IMG/VR virus record: IMGVR_UViG_3300027973_000184
Span: 1 to 27,509 of that record
Length of the DNA: 27,509 nt
Strand: one strand, 5' to 3'
Origin: a virus
The stretch's first letter is position 1. Every line of letters starts with the position of its first letter. The notes beneath the pieces were generated by a model, which worked only from the letters and a program-made list of their open reading frames with translations, was not told where the DNA came from and ran no database searches. Of this stretch, positions 1 through 8,393 are shown one piece after another. Position numbers and translations under genes: made by a program.

Positions 1-1
1 T

Positions 2-1585
2 GGATGGGGTCCGAACAACACACATATTAGAGGTAATACAGATATTACAGGTTCATTAGGTGTTACCAATATAAAAGGAACAGGTAGTTTATTCTTACAA
101 CCAGACCAATCTGATGTAAGATTTTTGGAAGTATATAATACATCACCAACAGACACACATATCACCGCAAGTGGTGGACAATTATTTTTAGGTAATGATG
201 TAACTTATGTTAAGGTTGATAATTACGGTACGGTTAAACATATTGATATTGTAGCAGATAATGGTGTTAATATATCAGGTTCAGTTCAAGTTACAGGTTC
301 ATTAAATCTTTCAGGTTCAGTTGATATAACAGGACAATATCTTGTTAATGGTGTTCCAATTAGTGGTGGAACATCTGGAACAAGTGGTACTTCAGGTAGT
401 TCTGGTAGTAGTGGAACTAGTGGTAGTTCAGGAACAGATGGTTCTTCAGGTAGTTCAGGAACTGATGGTACATCAGGAACAAGTGGTGGTTCAATAAACA
501 CAGGTTCATTCGCAACGACAGGTTCAAATACATTTTATGGTAGTCAAGACATATATGTTCCACCAGGTCAAAACAATGTTTCATTATTAATTAATTCAGG
601 TTCAGGTGGAGCACATCAAATTGGATTTGGTGTTAGTCAAGATGGTTCAACAGGATTATCTTTTCAACATAAAGGAAGTAATTTCTTTCAAACAAATGGT
701 AATTTAGTAATATCAAATAATATTGGTGGTGATGGAACTGGTAGTATAAGTTTTAATGTTCAAACAGGTTCATTAAATGTTACAACACCAAATACAAAAA
801 TTATAAGTTCAGTTGGAATTACAGGTTCACTAAATGTAAGTGGTAGTCAATCTATAATAGGTCCAGTTAATATTACAGGTTCATTACAAGTTAAAGGTGA
901 TATTACATCAATATCAGTTGTTAATAACATAATAGGTAGAACAATGATTTATGGTGGAAATGGTGGTGGTACTGGAGCAACACCTCGTTTATTTATAAGT
1001 GGTAGTGATGGAGCAAATACATCAATAGGTAGGAGTTTTTTTAATGTAGACACAACAATGGTTAATGGTTTAAGTAGTGGTATGCAATTTTATGCGGCAC
1101 CAAATACACAACCTTATATTAATATAGGAGTTTATACACCAGACACATTTGAAGACGATTATGAATTATCAATTAATGTTTCAACAGGTGGAACACAATT
1201 TCAAGATTTTGATAATTTTAATGTGTTTGATTATGAAGATTTTTTAGTTATACCACCAAATGTTGGTAATAGTCCAATACCACAATTTACAAGAGGATTA
1301 GGTATAACAGGTTCATTAAAAGTAACAGGTAATGTAATGTTTGCGTCAGGTTCAAATAAAACAATGGGAACGGTAGCGTTAAATGGTGGAAACCCTGGTA
1401 CCGCAACAATATCAAATACATTAGTTACAACAAGTAGTTTAATATTCTTAACCAAACAAACTAATAATCATCCTAACGCAGGTCCTGTTGTTGTAAGTTC
1501 AAAAGGTAGTTCAACATTTACAATAACATCAAACCATAACGGTGACACAGACACAGTTGCTTATCAAATTATAAACCCTGCATAA
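2..1585 (+). CDS. Tail fibre protein, 5'-truncated by the window edge
   Basis: The frame is open to the first base, so the gene begins upstream. The TTG at 125 is an internal codon, because the same repeat style (NTDITGSLGVTNIKGTGSL) continues before it. The visible part has three sections. First come short beta-repeats of the form TGSLNxSGS. Next is a collagen-like Gly-X-Y stretch (TSG/SSG/TDG, about 362-496). After further TGSL repeats, the C-terminal 60 or so residues look like a common fibre end domain (SSLIFLTKQ, VVVSSK, STFTITSNHNGDTDTVAYQII). There is no S74 chaperone signature. Repetitive fibres of this kind normally trimerise and bind host surface glycans or proteins. The stop overlaps the next start (TAATG), so the genes are translationally coupled. 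The fibre role is well supported by architecture; the receptor is unknown. Confidence 0.75.
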   Translation, partial: GWGPNNTHIRGNTDITGSLGVTNIKGTGSLFLQPDQSDVRFLEVYNTSPTDTHITASGGQLFLGNDVTYVKVDNYGTVKHIDIVADNGVNISGSVQVTGSLNLSGSVDITGQYLVNGVPISGGTSGTSGTSGSSGSSGTSGSSGTDGSSGSSGTDGTSGTSGGSINTGSFATTGSNTFYGSQDIYVPPGQNNVSLLINSGSGGAHQIGFGVSQDGSTGLSFQHKGSNFFQTNGNLVISNNIGGDGTGSISFNVQTGSLNVTTPNTKIISSVGITGSLNVSGSQSIIGPVNITGSLQVKGDITSISVVNNIIGRTMIYGGNGGGTGATPRLFISGSDGANTSIGRSFFNVDTTMVNGLSSGMQFYAAPNTQPYINIGVYTPDTFEDDYELSINVSTGGTQFQDFDNFNVFDYEDFLVIPPNVGNSPIPQFTRGLGITGSLKVTGNVMFASGSNKTMGTVALNGGNPGTATISNTLVTTSSLIFLTKQTNNHPNAGPVVVSSKGSSTFTITSNHNGDTDTVAYQIINPA

Positions 1586-2070
1586 TGGATTTAGAAGCAA
1601 TAGCACCTATATTGGAAGATATAATTAGACAATCTTTATATGAGAAACGTTACCCGTTTGGGTTTAGTAAGAATAGAGGTGTGGGTAATAAGGTGGCTTC
1701 AGGAACATTAGCACGTAGTGTTCAAGTGGTAACAAAACAATCTAAAGACGTAACAGTATTACAAGTATTGATGGAAGAATATGGTCAATGGGTTCAATCA
1801 GGTAGAAGACCTGGTAAGAAATATGTACCGATTGGTTCACTCATGAAATGGATTAAAGATAGAGGGTTGAAAGGTAGAAATAAAAAAGGTAAATTTATCA
1901 CAGACAAGAGTTTCGCATTCGCTATCTCCCGTAACATAAACAAGTTCGGAATTAGACCATCAAACTTTTTAGATATATCAATGGAGAAAATAATGAATGA
2001 CCCAAGAATAGTAGAACTAATTGGGGACTCAACATATGAGGATTTAATAAACAGTTTAGAAGGAATATAA
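1585..2070 (+). CDS. HK97 gp10-like tail-completion/neck protein candidate
   Basis: A 161-residue basic protein. Its central motif, GQWVQSGRRPGKKYVPIGSL followed by MKWIKDRGL, resembles the 'SGRRPGK..P....I..WI..KG' signature of HK97 gp10-like proteins. Those proteins cap the tail tube or join it to the head. The start overlaps the upstream fibre stop by one base. It is set apart from the head genes around 17-21 kb and sits among tail-tip genes, so a tail-tip or tail-completion job is more likely than a head connector. The motif assignment is from memory of the family; no catalytic residues are expected. Confidence 0.5.
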   Translation: MDLEAIAPILEDIIRQSLYEKRYPFGFSKNRGVGNKVASGTLARSVQVVTKQSKDVTVLQVLMEEYGQWVQSGRRPGKKYVPIGSLMKWIKDRGLKGRNKKGKFITDKSFAFAISRNINKFGIRPSNFLDISMEKIMNDPRIVELIGDSTYEDLINSLEGI

Positions 2071-2080
2071 AATAAAAATT

Positions 2081-3652
2081 ATGGGATTTGGCTATCAAAG
2101 TTTATATAGTAATGGATTAAATTCCAATACACAATTAAGAAGATCAACAGATATGGTCTATCAACGTGGAGGAACCTATGAGGTTGTCTTAACAGGAACA
2201 ACATACGAGTCCTCAATGTTATTATCCGTGGATTTATATTCAGATGATGAATTGGTTGGTAACATGTCAATCGTACCTTATAATGTAAGTCAATCAGGTG
2301 CAACCTATACATATAGATTTAACATAAGACCTTATTCTTATTTACAGAACTATGTTGAGACAGAACATTACCAATACTATTGGTTAAATGATTGGTACTC
2401 AACTACAGAACAAATTAATTGGAACAATCCATACCCTAATATTAATAAAGTTAATTTTCAATATGGGTATAAGTATTTAAGTAATGGTGTTTATACTGGT
2501 GACACGGTAACAAATGACTTTAATCATTTTACCGATATACCATCTTGTGTAAGTGACACATCATTTGTTCCATCAGGATTTACCAACACAGGAAAGTATT
2601 TTGATTATGTGGGAGGAACATTTCAATTTGATGATAATTTTATCTTACAGAACTTTGACCAAGAAATTGGAACGGTTGTAGGAACAGGAATGACCATCAA
2701 CACAGTTGATGTTTATAGACGATTGTCACCCATGTCACAATATCTGATGGATTATCCTAGTGTCCCTGAAATGAGTGAAACCTCAAGGTTCCTAACGGAC
2801 TCTCCTCGTATCCAACATATACAATCTACAGAAAATTATGTATTATTTTATCTAAACGGACAAACAGGAGATAGAATGGTAATAGAAGCAGATTATGGGG
2901 TGTTTGAATTATATGATGAGAGTAATACTTTAATTACATCTTTCAATCAAGAACTTAATTTTAGTGGAACAACCTATCAATCACCTACTGGTTATACAGA
3001 CACATTAAAAATATTTTCTTTACCATGTGGTCCTGTGGATATTAATAATATATTTTCAACAATAGATTGGACAGGTGTAAGTTATTATACAGTTCAATTA
3101 TATTATTCATACCCAACAAATAGTGTTAATAGAGTTACATTAGGACCACAAGGACCTTTAAGTGAGATATTCTATTTCTATTTATATGACAACTGTCTTC
3201 CTGAAAATACAAGAATATGTTGGTTAAACAACCGTGGAGGGTATGATTATTTCACCTTCCGTTCTTATAGACAAGACACCAAGAAAATTAAATCACAAAC
3301 ATATGATAGTAGATATTATAGTACCAATATTAGTTCTCCCGATAGAAATATTGGTAGAAGTGTTAAAACCTTTGCAACGGATGTTGACCAAGAGATTGTA
3401 TTAGAAAGTGAGTATATCAATATTCCCGTAGCTCAATGGTTGGAACAATTATTCTATTCACCACAGGTGTATATTATGAAAAATGATTATATCAGTACAA
3501 TGGATAGGCAGGATAAAGTATATAAAGATTTAACTCCTGTTCAAATCCTTTCTACAGAAGTGGACACACTTACTAAAAAACATAAAAAATTGAATAAATA
3601 TAAAATAACGTTGGGTACTTCAAACACCTTCTTCGTTAATAAAGGTTTCTAA
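2081..3652 (+). CDS. Virion protein of unknown function, tail-tip candidate
   Basis: A 523-residue protein rich in Tyr, Ser, Thr and Asn with predicted beta-strand character and no signal peptide or membrane segment. It has no repeats of the fibre type. The C-terminal third is the most ordered-looking part (EYINIPVAQWLEQLFYSPQV, then YIMKND), a stretch that could form a conserved globular domain. The gene is 10 nt after the previous stop, and 3 nt precede the next start. Lying between the tail-completion candidate and the large tail-hub candidate, it is probably a distal-tail or baseplate component. I do not recognise a named family. Expression is part of the late structural operon. Confidence 0.55.
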   Translation: MGFGYQSLYSNGLNSNTQLRRSTDMVYQRGGTYEVVLTGTTYESSMLLSVDLYSDDELVGNMSIVPYNVSQSGATYTYRFNIRPYSYLQNYVETEHYQYYWLNDWYSTTEQINWNNPYPNINKVNFQYGYKYLSNGVYTGDTVTNDFNHFTDIPSCVSDTSFVPSGFTNTGKYFDYVGGTFQFDDNFILQNFDQEIGTVVGTGMTINTVDVYRRLSPMSQYLMDYPSVPEMSETSRFLTDSPRIQHIQSTENYVLFYLNGQTGDRMVIEADYGVFELYDESNTLITSFNQELNFSGTTYQSPTGYTDTLKIFSLPCGPVDINNIFSTIDWTGVSYYTVQLYYSYPTNSVNRVTLGPQGPLSEIFYFYLYDNCLPENTRICWLNNRGGYDYFTFRSYRQDTKKIKSQTYDSRYYSTNISSPDRNIGRSVKTFATDVDQEIVLESEYINIPVAQWLEQLFYSPQVYIMKNDYISTMDRQDKVYKDLTPVQILSTEVDTLTKKHKKLNKYKITLGTSNTFFVNKGF

Positions 3653-3655
3653 AGT

Positions 3656-6600
3656 ATGTCTACACAACAAACAATTTTAAGGGTTCAAACAAACGTACAA
3701 TCAGATTTAACAATATCTGGTACTACTAACCTTTCCCTTATATGGGGAGGTGGAGGAATTGTTTATGGAGGTAATGGTTCACAATATACCCCATTTACCG
3801 GTTATTCAACAAGTAGTGTTTCAGATGATTTTAATATTACCATTACAAATAATGGAAGTTCAGGAACATTATTCTATAGATTTAATTTAGCTAATTATAC
3901 GGGTACATCTAATAACTTTTATACTGAATATTATTTTTCAGTATTTAAAAATGGTCAAACTCCTGCTAGATTTGTTGAATATGCTGTTTCGGATATTGAT
4001 AGTCCTGACAACACATTAAGAATTAATAATGGTGATTATATTAATTTTTATTGTAATATTAATAATGTTGTAAGTGGTAGTACATTTAATATATATTTTA
4101 TACCTGATGATCAATTAGAAAATCCTATATTATCATATGATTTTTTAGATATATATAATAGCATTCCAATTAAAATTAATAAATCATTTGCAGAATTACA
4201 GGATATATCAAAACGTAATTCAGATTATAGTGTTAATATTCAATTACCTGGGTCAAAGAAAAACAATAGGTTCTTTCAAAATTTTTACAATGTTGATAGT
4301 TCTTCATTATATTTTAACCCAAATAAAAGAGTATTATGTGACGTTCTAATTGACGATGAAAGTTACTTTAATGGTTATTTAAGATTAAATAAAATCAATG
4401 TACTTGACTCCAAGGTTGAATATGATGTAACATTATACTCAAGTGTGGGGGATTTATTCGGTAAAATAGGTAACAACCTATTAAAAGATTTAAACTTTAA
4501 CGATATTGATTATCATTTTAATCATTATTTTACATTATATAACGTAACTGCAGGATGGCAAGGTAGTTTATTATTAAATGGTACAGAACAACCTCCTTTA
4601 TGGTTTTATCCTGTATTACACAATGGTTATTTATATTCAGGAGACACTACAAATTTAAGTGGAGGTACGGTTGCATCCCAATCAAGATTATATACTTCAA
4701 CAAAAGTTGGTGCCTTTGTGGATTATGCAGCATTTATTGCCTCAGGTGGAACAGAATATAGAATTAATTCACCTATTAATACAGTATTAGATAATCAATT
4801 AAAACCTGCTTTAAGTATATATAATTTAGTTAAATTAATATTTAAAAATTATGGATATTCAATTAGTTCAACATTTTTTAATACTCCTTGGTTTAAGACA
4901 TTATATACATATGGTTATTTTAGTTCTGACTCAACTAAATTTGGTTTTAGAATATATACCATACAAACATTACCATTAGAAGGTGTTGATATTGTTTTTT
5001 ATAGTTCAGGTGGATTTGACTATGCAATTGTATGTAAATTAGGAACTGGAATCCCATGTTATTGTGAAAGTAATATTAATGTTGTATTTCAATATGACGA
5101 AGGTGAACCATTTGGTATTGTAGATTATCCTTTACCAATTCCTGCAGGGACAACAGGAGCAACTTCAAATTATGGAGGTACTTTTATTGGAGGATATTCA
5201 CTTGAAGTTCCAAATGGTACATTATTATCATATTTTCCAAGACCGGTTGGTAGTGTTGTTAATTTCCAAGAATATAATTTTGTAAATTTTAATTTAGTAA
5301 TAGATGAAAAGATAAAACAAATTGATTTATTATCATCAATAGCAAAGAAATTTAATTTAATATTTACACCAAATCCAAGTAACCCAAGTGAGATTATAAT
5401 TGAACCATATGACTTTTATATTGGTTCAGGTAATATATATGATTGGTCTGATAAAATATCTTATGATAAAGGTTGGTCAGTAGAACCAGCATTGAATTAT
5501 GTGGAGTCAGAATTATATCTTACAGATTTAGAGGATGGAGATGATGGTAATAAACAATTTAAAGATAAAAATAATAGGTTATATGGGGAAATGTACCAAT
5601 ATAACGAAACCGATTTTAAATCTCAACAAAAGAAAATAGACACAATATTTTCACCCGAGATTATTAGAAAATGGGATGATAATATTGGAATCCCGTTGGG
5701 TATAAATTATGTTGCATCTAGTCAAGAAAATACAACAACAAATAGAGTTGAATATCAATATAAAGGAGTTAAAACTAAACCAAAATTATTATTTAATTTA
5801 GGTAATTTCAGTCCTTTTCTTGACCAAGTAGGTGAGTCATATGATTTTGGTTCAGGTACTGGGATTTATACTATGTTTTTTAGATTAAACCAATCTGATG
5901 GAACAAATCCATTAAGTGGTACAACTGCATTAATATATGCAACTAATCCATCCATATCACACACAATTCCAATGGGTAACCCTGACTCAAATAAAATAAA
6001 TGACGATAGTTTATGTATTTTATTTAATTCTGAATTACCAATTGATATAGGATTAGGTCAACCAACCTATAATGCTTATACAGAAAATGACATGTATAGT
6101 GTGTTTTATTCAAATAGAATAGGTAATTTATTTAATAAAACAACAAGATTTTTATCGGGTAATTTCTATTTAAATTTATCGGACATTAAAAATCTTAATC
6201 CAAACGATATTATTAAAATTAATGACCAATATTTTACATGGAACAAAATTGAAGGTTATAATTTAACAAATACTGAACTAACTAAAGTTGAATTAATTCA
6301 ATTTAATAATAGTATTAGAACATATCCAACAAGATATTTTAAATACAATTATCCTAATGATCCAAATAATTATGTCTATAAATTTAGAACATATTTTAAT
6401 CCATCAGAAAATCCTAATACAATTACTTCAGCCAATTCACTACAAAGTACATATTATTATTGGAGTGTTTTTTATGATTATATGGTAGGTGTTTTAGGTG
6501 GAAACGTTTCAGGATTTACATCTTCGTATAATGGATTTTTTGGAGTATATGGACAATTGAGAACTGTATTTAATATTAGTGAAATTACTGAAGATGAATA

Positions 6601-7327
6601 TAATAGTATAAGTTTAACTAATTTTAATGATAGTCAAAATTATATTTTTATTGATCAAATTAATTCTGATTTAAGTTTATTAATTAATGAACAAAATAGA
6701 ATGATTTGGGTTTTTTCAAACCAAACAGGTCATACTAATGCGTTTCTTAACGTAGCATCAGATTATAGTACATTTACAGGATTATGTGCAACTAACTATG
6801 TGTCAACACAATCTGCACCTGTACCTAATTTACCACCAACACCAACTCCTACACCAACTCCATCACCTACTCCATTACCAAATATAATGAGAGGTTCATT
6901 AATATTCACTTTTAACCAAACTCCAAATTATAAAGGTATTGATAATTATACCATAACAGTTAATGGTCAACCAAGAGTATTAAACTATAATAACAACGAT
7001 AATTTATATACAACCTACATATATTCAGGGGATAGTGTTACAATTACAATATTACCAGAATATAATGACTTTAATGTTTATAGAAGAGATTATACAACTG
7101 ATGACCAAGGTGGAGACATGGGAATTAGAGATGTATTTATAACAGGTACAACTTTTACAAATTCTATATCGTTTAATGTAACAACTTCAAGTATTGATTA
7201 TAATTTTGAATATAGAGTAAGTGGAACAACTTATACAGGTGTAACTTATAATCTTTTAACAGAAGATGTAAAAGATATAAAAGCAGAAGATGATGATGAA
7301 ATAATAACAGAACAAAATATCATATAA
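3656..7327 (+). CDS. Large tail-tip/baseplate hub-like protein with PT linker
   Basis: A 1223-residue protein. Residues about 170-275 (PIKINKSFAELQDISKRNSD...NRFFQNFY...FNGYLRLNKINV...YDVTLYSSVGDLF) resemble a module I associate with large tail proteins of Bacteroidetes phages. Around 555-590, IDLLSSIAKKFNLIFTPN is the kind of segment seen in gp27/hub-like tail proteins that assemble at the tube end. Residues about 1058-1078 form a Pro-Thr linker. It leads to a separate C-terminal beta domain of about 145 residues, probably an exposed adhesin. The length and position just before the fibres fit a tail-tip role. The hub label is inferred from motif resemblance and context. Confidence 0.6.
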   Translation: MSTQQTILRVQTNVQSDLTISGTTNLSLIWGGGGIVYGGNGSQYTPFTGYSTSSVSDDFNITITNNGSSGTLFYRFNLANYTGTSNNFYTEYYFSVFKNGQTPARFVEYAVSDIDSPDNTLRINNGDYINFYCNINNVVSGSTFNIYFIPDDQLENPILSYDFLDIYNSIPIKINKSFAELQDISKRNSDYSVNIQLPGSKKNNRFFQNFYNVDSSSLYFNPNKRVLCDVLIDDESYFNGYLRLNKINVLDSKVEYDVTLYSSVGDLFGKIGNNLLKDLNFNDIDYHFNHYFTLYNVTAGWQGSLLLNGTEQPPLWFYPVLHNGYLYSGDTTNLSGGTVASQSRLYTSTKVGAFVDYAAFIASGGTEYRINSPINTVLDNQLKPALSIYNLVKLIFKNYGYSISSTFFNTPWFKTLYTYGYFSSDSTKFGFRIYTIQTLPLEGVDIVFYSSGGFDYAIVCKLGTGIPCYCESNINVVFQYDEGEPFGIVDYPLPIPAGTTGATSNYGGTFIGGYSLEVPNGTLLSYFPRPVGSVVNFQEYNFVNFNLVIDEKIKQIDLLSSIAKKFNLIFTPNPSNPSEIIIEPYDFYIGSGNIYDWSDKISYDKGWSVEPALNYVESELYLTDLEDGDDGNKQFKDKNNRLYGEMYQYNETDFKSQQKKIDTIFSPEIIRKWDDNIGIPLGINYVASSQENTTTNRVEYQYKGVKTKPKLLFNLGNFSPFLDQVGESYDFGSGTGIYTMFFRLNQSDGTNPLSGTTALIYATNPSISHTIPMGNPDSNKINDDSLCILFNSELPIDIGLGQPTYNAYTENDMYSVFYSNRIGNLFNKTTRFLSGNFYLNLSDIKNLNPNDIIKINDQYFTWNKIEGYNLTNTELTKVELIQFNNSIRTYPTRYFKYNYPNDPNNYVYKFRTYFNPSENPNTITSANSLQSTYYYWSVFYDYMVGVLGGNVSGFTSSYNGFFGVYGQLRTVFNISEITEDEYNSISLTNFNDSQNYIFIDQINSDLSLLINEQNRMIWVFSNQTGHTNAFLNVASDYSTFTGLCATNYVSTQSAPVPNLPPTPTPTPTPSPTPLPNIMRGSLIFTFNQTPNYKGIDNYTITVNGQPRVLNYNNNDNLYTTYIYSGDSVTITILPEYNDFNVYRRDYTTDDQGGDMGIRDVFITGTTFTNSISFNVTTSSIDYNFEYRVSGTTYTGVTYNLLTEDVKDIKAEDDDEIITEQNII

Positions 7328-7330
7328 AAT

Positions 7331-8392
7331 ATGTCACAGATAAAAATATCAGATTTACCACTCTATACAGGAAATACAACAGGTGTATATGTGGTAATGA
7401 ATAATAGTGGTGAAACAATCACTTATAAAGTAACTAAAGAAACCTTAATTGGTTCTTCAGGTACATCAGGAACGTCAGGTTCCAACGGTTCTTCGGGAAG
7501 TAGTGGTTCTAATGGTACAAATGGTTCTTCAGGAACTTCAGGTTCTAACGGTTCTTCGGGAAGTAGTGGTTCCAACGGTTCTTCGGGAAGTAGTGGTTCT
7601 AATGGTACAAATGGTTCTTCAGGAACTTCAGGTTCTAACGGTTCTTCGGGAAGTAGTGGTTCTAACGGAACTAATGGTTCATCAGGAACATCAGGTAGTA
7701 ATGGTACTAATGGTTCTTCAGGTTCTAATGGTACTAATGGAAGTTCAGGAAGTTCTGGTTCTAATGGAAGTTCAGGTACATCCGGTAGTAATGGTACTAA
7801 TGGTTCATCAGGAACATCAGGTTCTAATGGTACAAACGGAAGTAGTGGAACATCAGGTTCTAACGGAACTAATGGTAGTTCGGGAAGTTCTGGTGGTAAC
7901 GGTACAGATGGTTCATCAGGAACTTCAGGTTCCAATGGAACAAATGGAACATCAGGTACTAATGGAACGTCAGGTGATAGTTTATTTGCATTGACAGGTA
8001 GTGTTTGGAACACAACAAGAAATTTAGGAATTACAGGTTCATTAAATATTAGTGGTTCTACATTTATAACTGGTTCAGTTCAAGGAAATGTAAATGTTTT
8101 AACAATAAGTTCAAATACATCTTCATTAGATTTTTCAAAAGCAACATTCTTTACATTACAATTAGTAGCAGGAACAAATACATTTATTAACCCAACAAAT
8201 ATTAAAGAGGGAAATACGGTAACGATATTAGTTAATACAACGGGTTCAGCAACTGTGTCTTTTCCAAGTTCAGTAAAACAACCAGTTGGTTCAATATATG
8301 TTCCTACTACAACAACCAGTGTTGATGTTTTGTCATTAATGTCTCTTAATTCTTCAACAATTTATTTAGCTTCAACTAAAAACTTTAATTAA
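7331..8392 (+). CDS. Collagen-like tail fibre protein
   Basis: A 353-residue protein in three parts. Residues 1-40 (KISDLPLYTGNTTGVYVV) match an N-terminal attachment motif common in Bacteroidetes phage fibres. Residues about 41-215 are roughly 58 uninterrupted Gly-X-Y triplets built from SSG, TSG, SNG and TNG, which should form a collagen-like triple helix stabilised by Ser/Thr/Asn rather than hydroxyproline. Residues about 216-353 are a beta-rich head: two TGSL repeats, then a fibre-tip domain (FTLQLVAGTNTFINPTNIKE, later IYLASTKNFN). The triplet region contains a perfect 90-bp tandem duplication. The gene starts 3 nt after the previous stop. Fibre role is clear; receptor unknown. Confidence 0.8.
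   Translation: MSQIKISDLPLYTGNTTGVYVVMNNSGETITYKVTKETLIGSSGTSGTSGSNGSSGSSGSNGTNGSSGTSGSNGSSGSSGSNGSSGSSGSNGTNGSSGTSGSNGSSGSSGSNGTNGSSGTSGSNGTNGSSGSNGTNGSSGSSGSNGSSGTSGSNGTNGSSGTSGSNGTNGSSGTSGSNGTNGSSGSSGGNGTDGSSGTSGSNGTNGTSGTNGTSGDSLFALTGSVWNTTRNLGITGSLNISGSTFITGSVQGNVNVLTISSNTSSLDFSKATFFTLQLVAGTNTFINPTNIKEGNTVTILVNTTGSATVSFPSSVKQPVGSIYVPTTTTSVDVLSLMSLNSSTIYLASTKNFN
7478..7657 (+). repeat. Perfect 90-bp tandem duplication in collagen-like region
   Basis: Bases 7478-7567 and 7568-7657 are identical by eye over all 90 positions, including synonymous choices. Each copy encodes ten Gly-X-Y triplets. Surrounding triplets encode similar residues but differ at synonymous sites, so this copy is a recent event, not shared codon bias. 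Confidence 0.9.
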
Positions 8393-8393
8393 T

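Noticed and set aside
7448-7975. Possible CRISPR array
   Set aside because: Repeats are coding Gly-X-Y triplets in phase with no unique spacers of constant length.
7423-8013. Long minus-strand reading frame of 196 codons, Pro/Leu/Glu-rich
   Set aside because: It is the mirror of the Gly-X-Y repeat: repetitive GG(T/A)-rich codons remove stops on the other strand. The plus frame has N- and C-terminal fibre domains and fits the operon.
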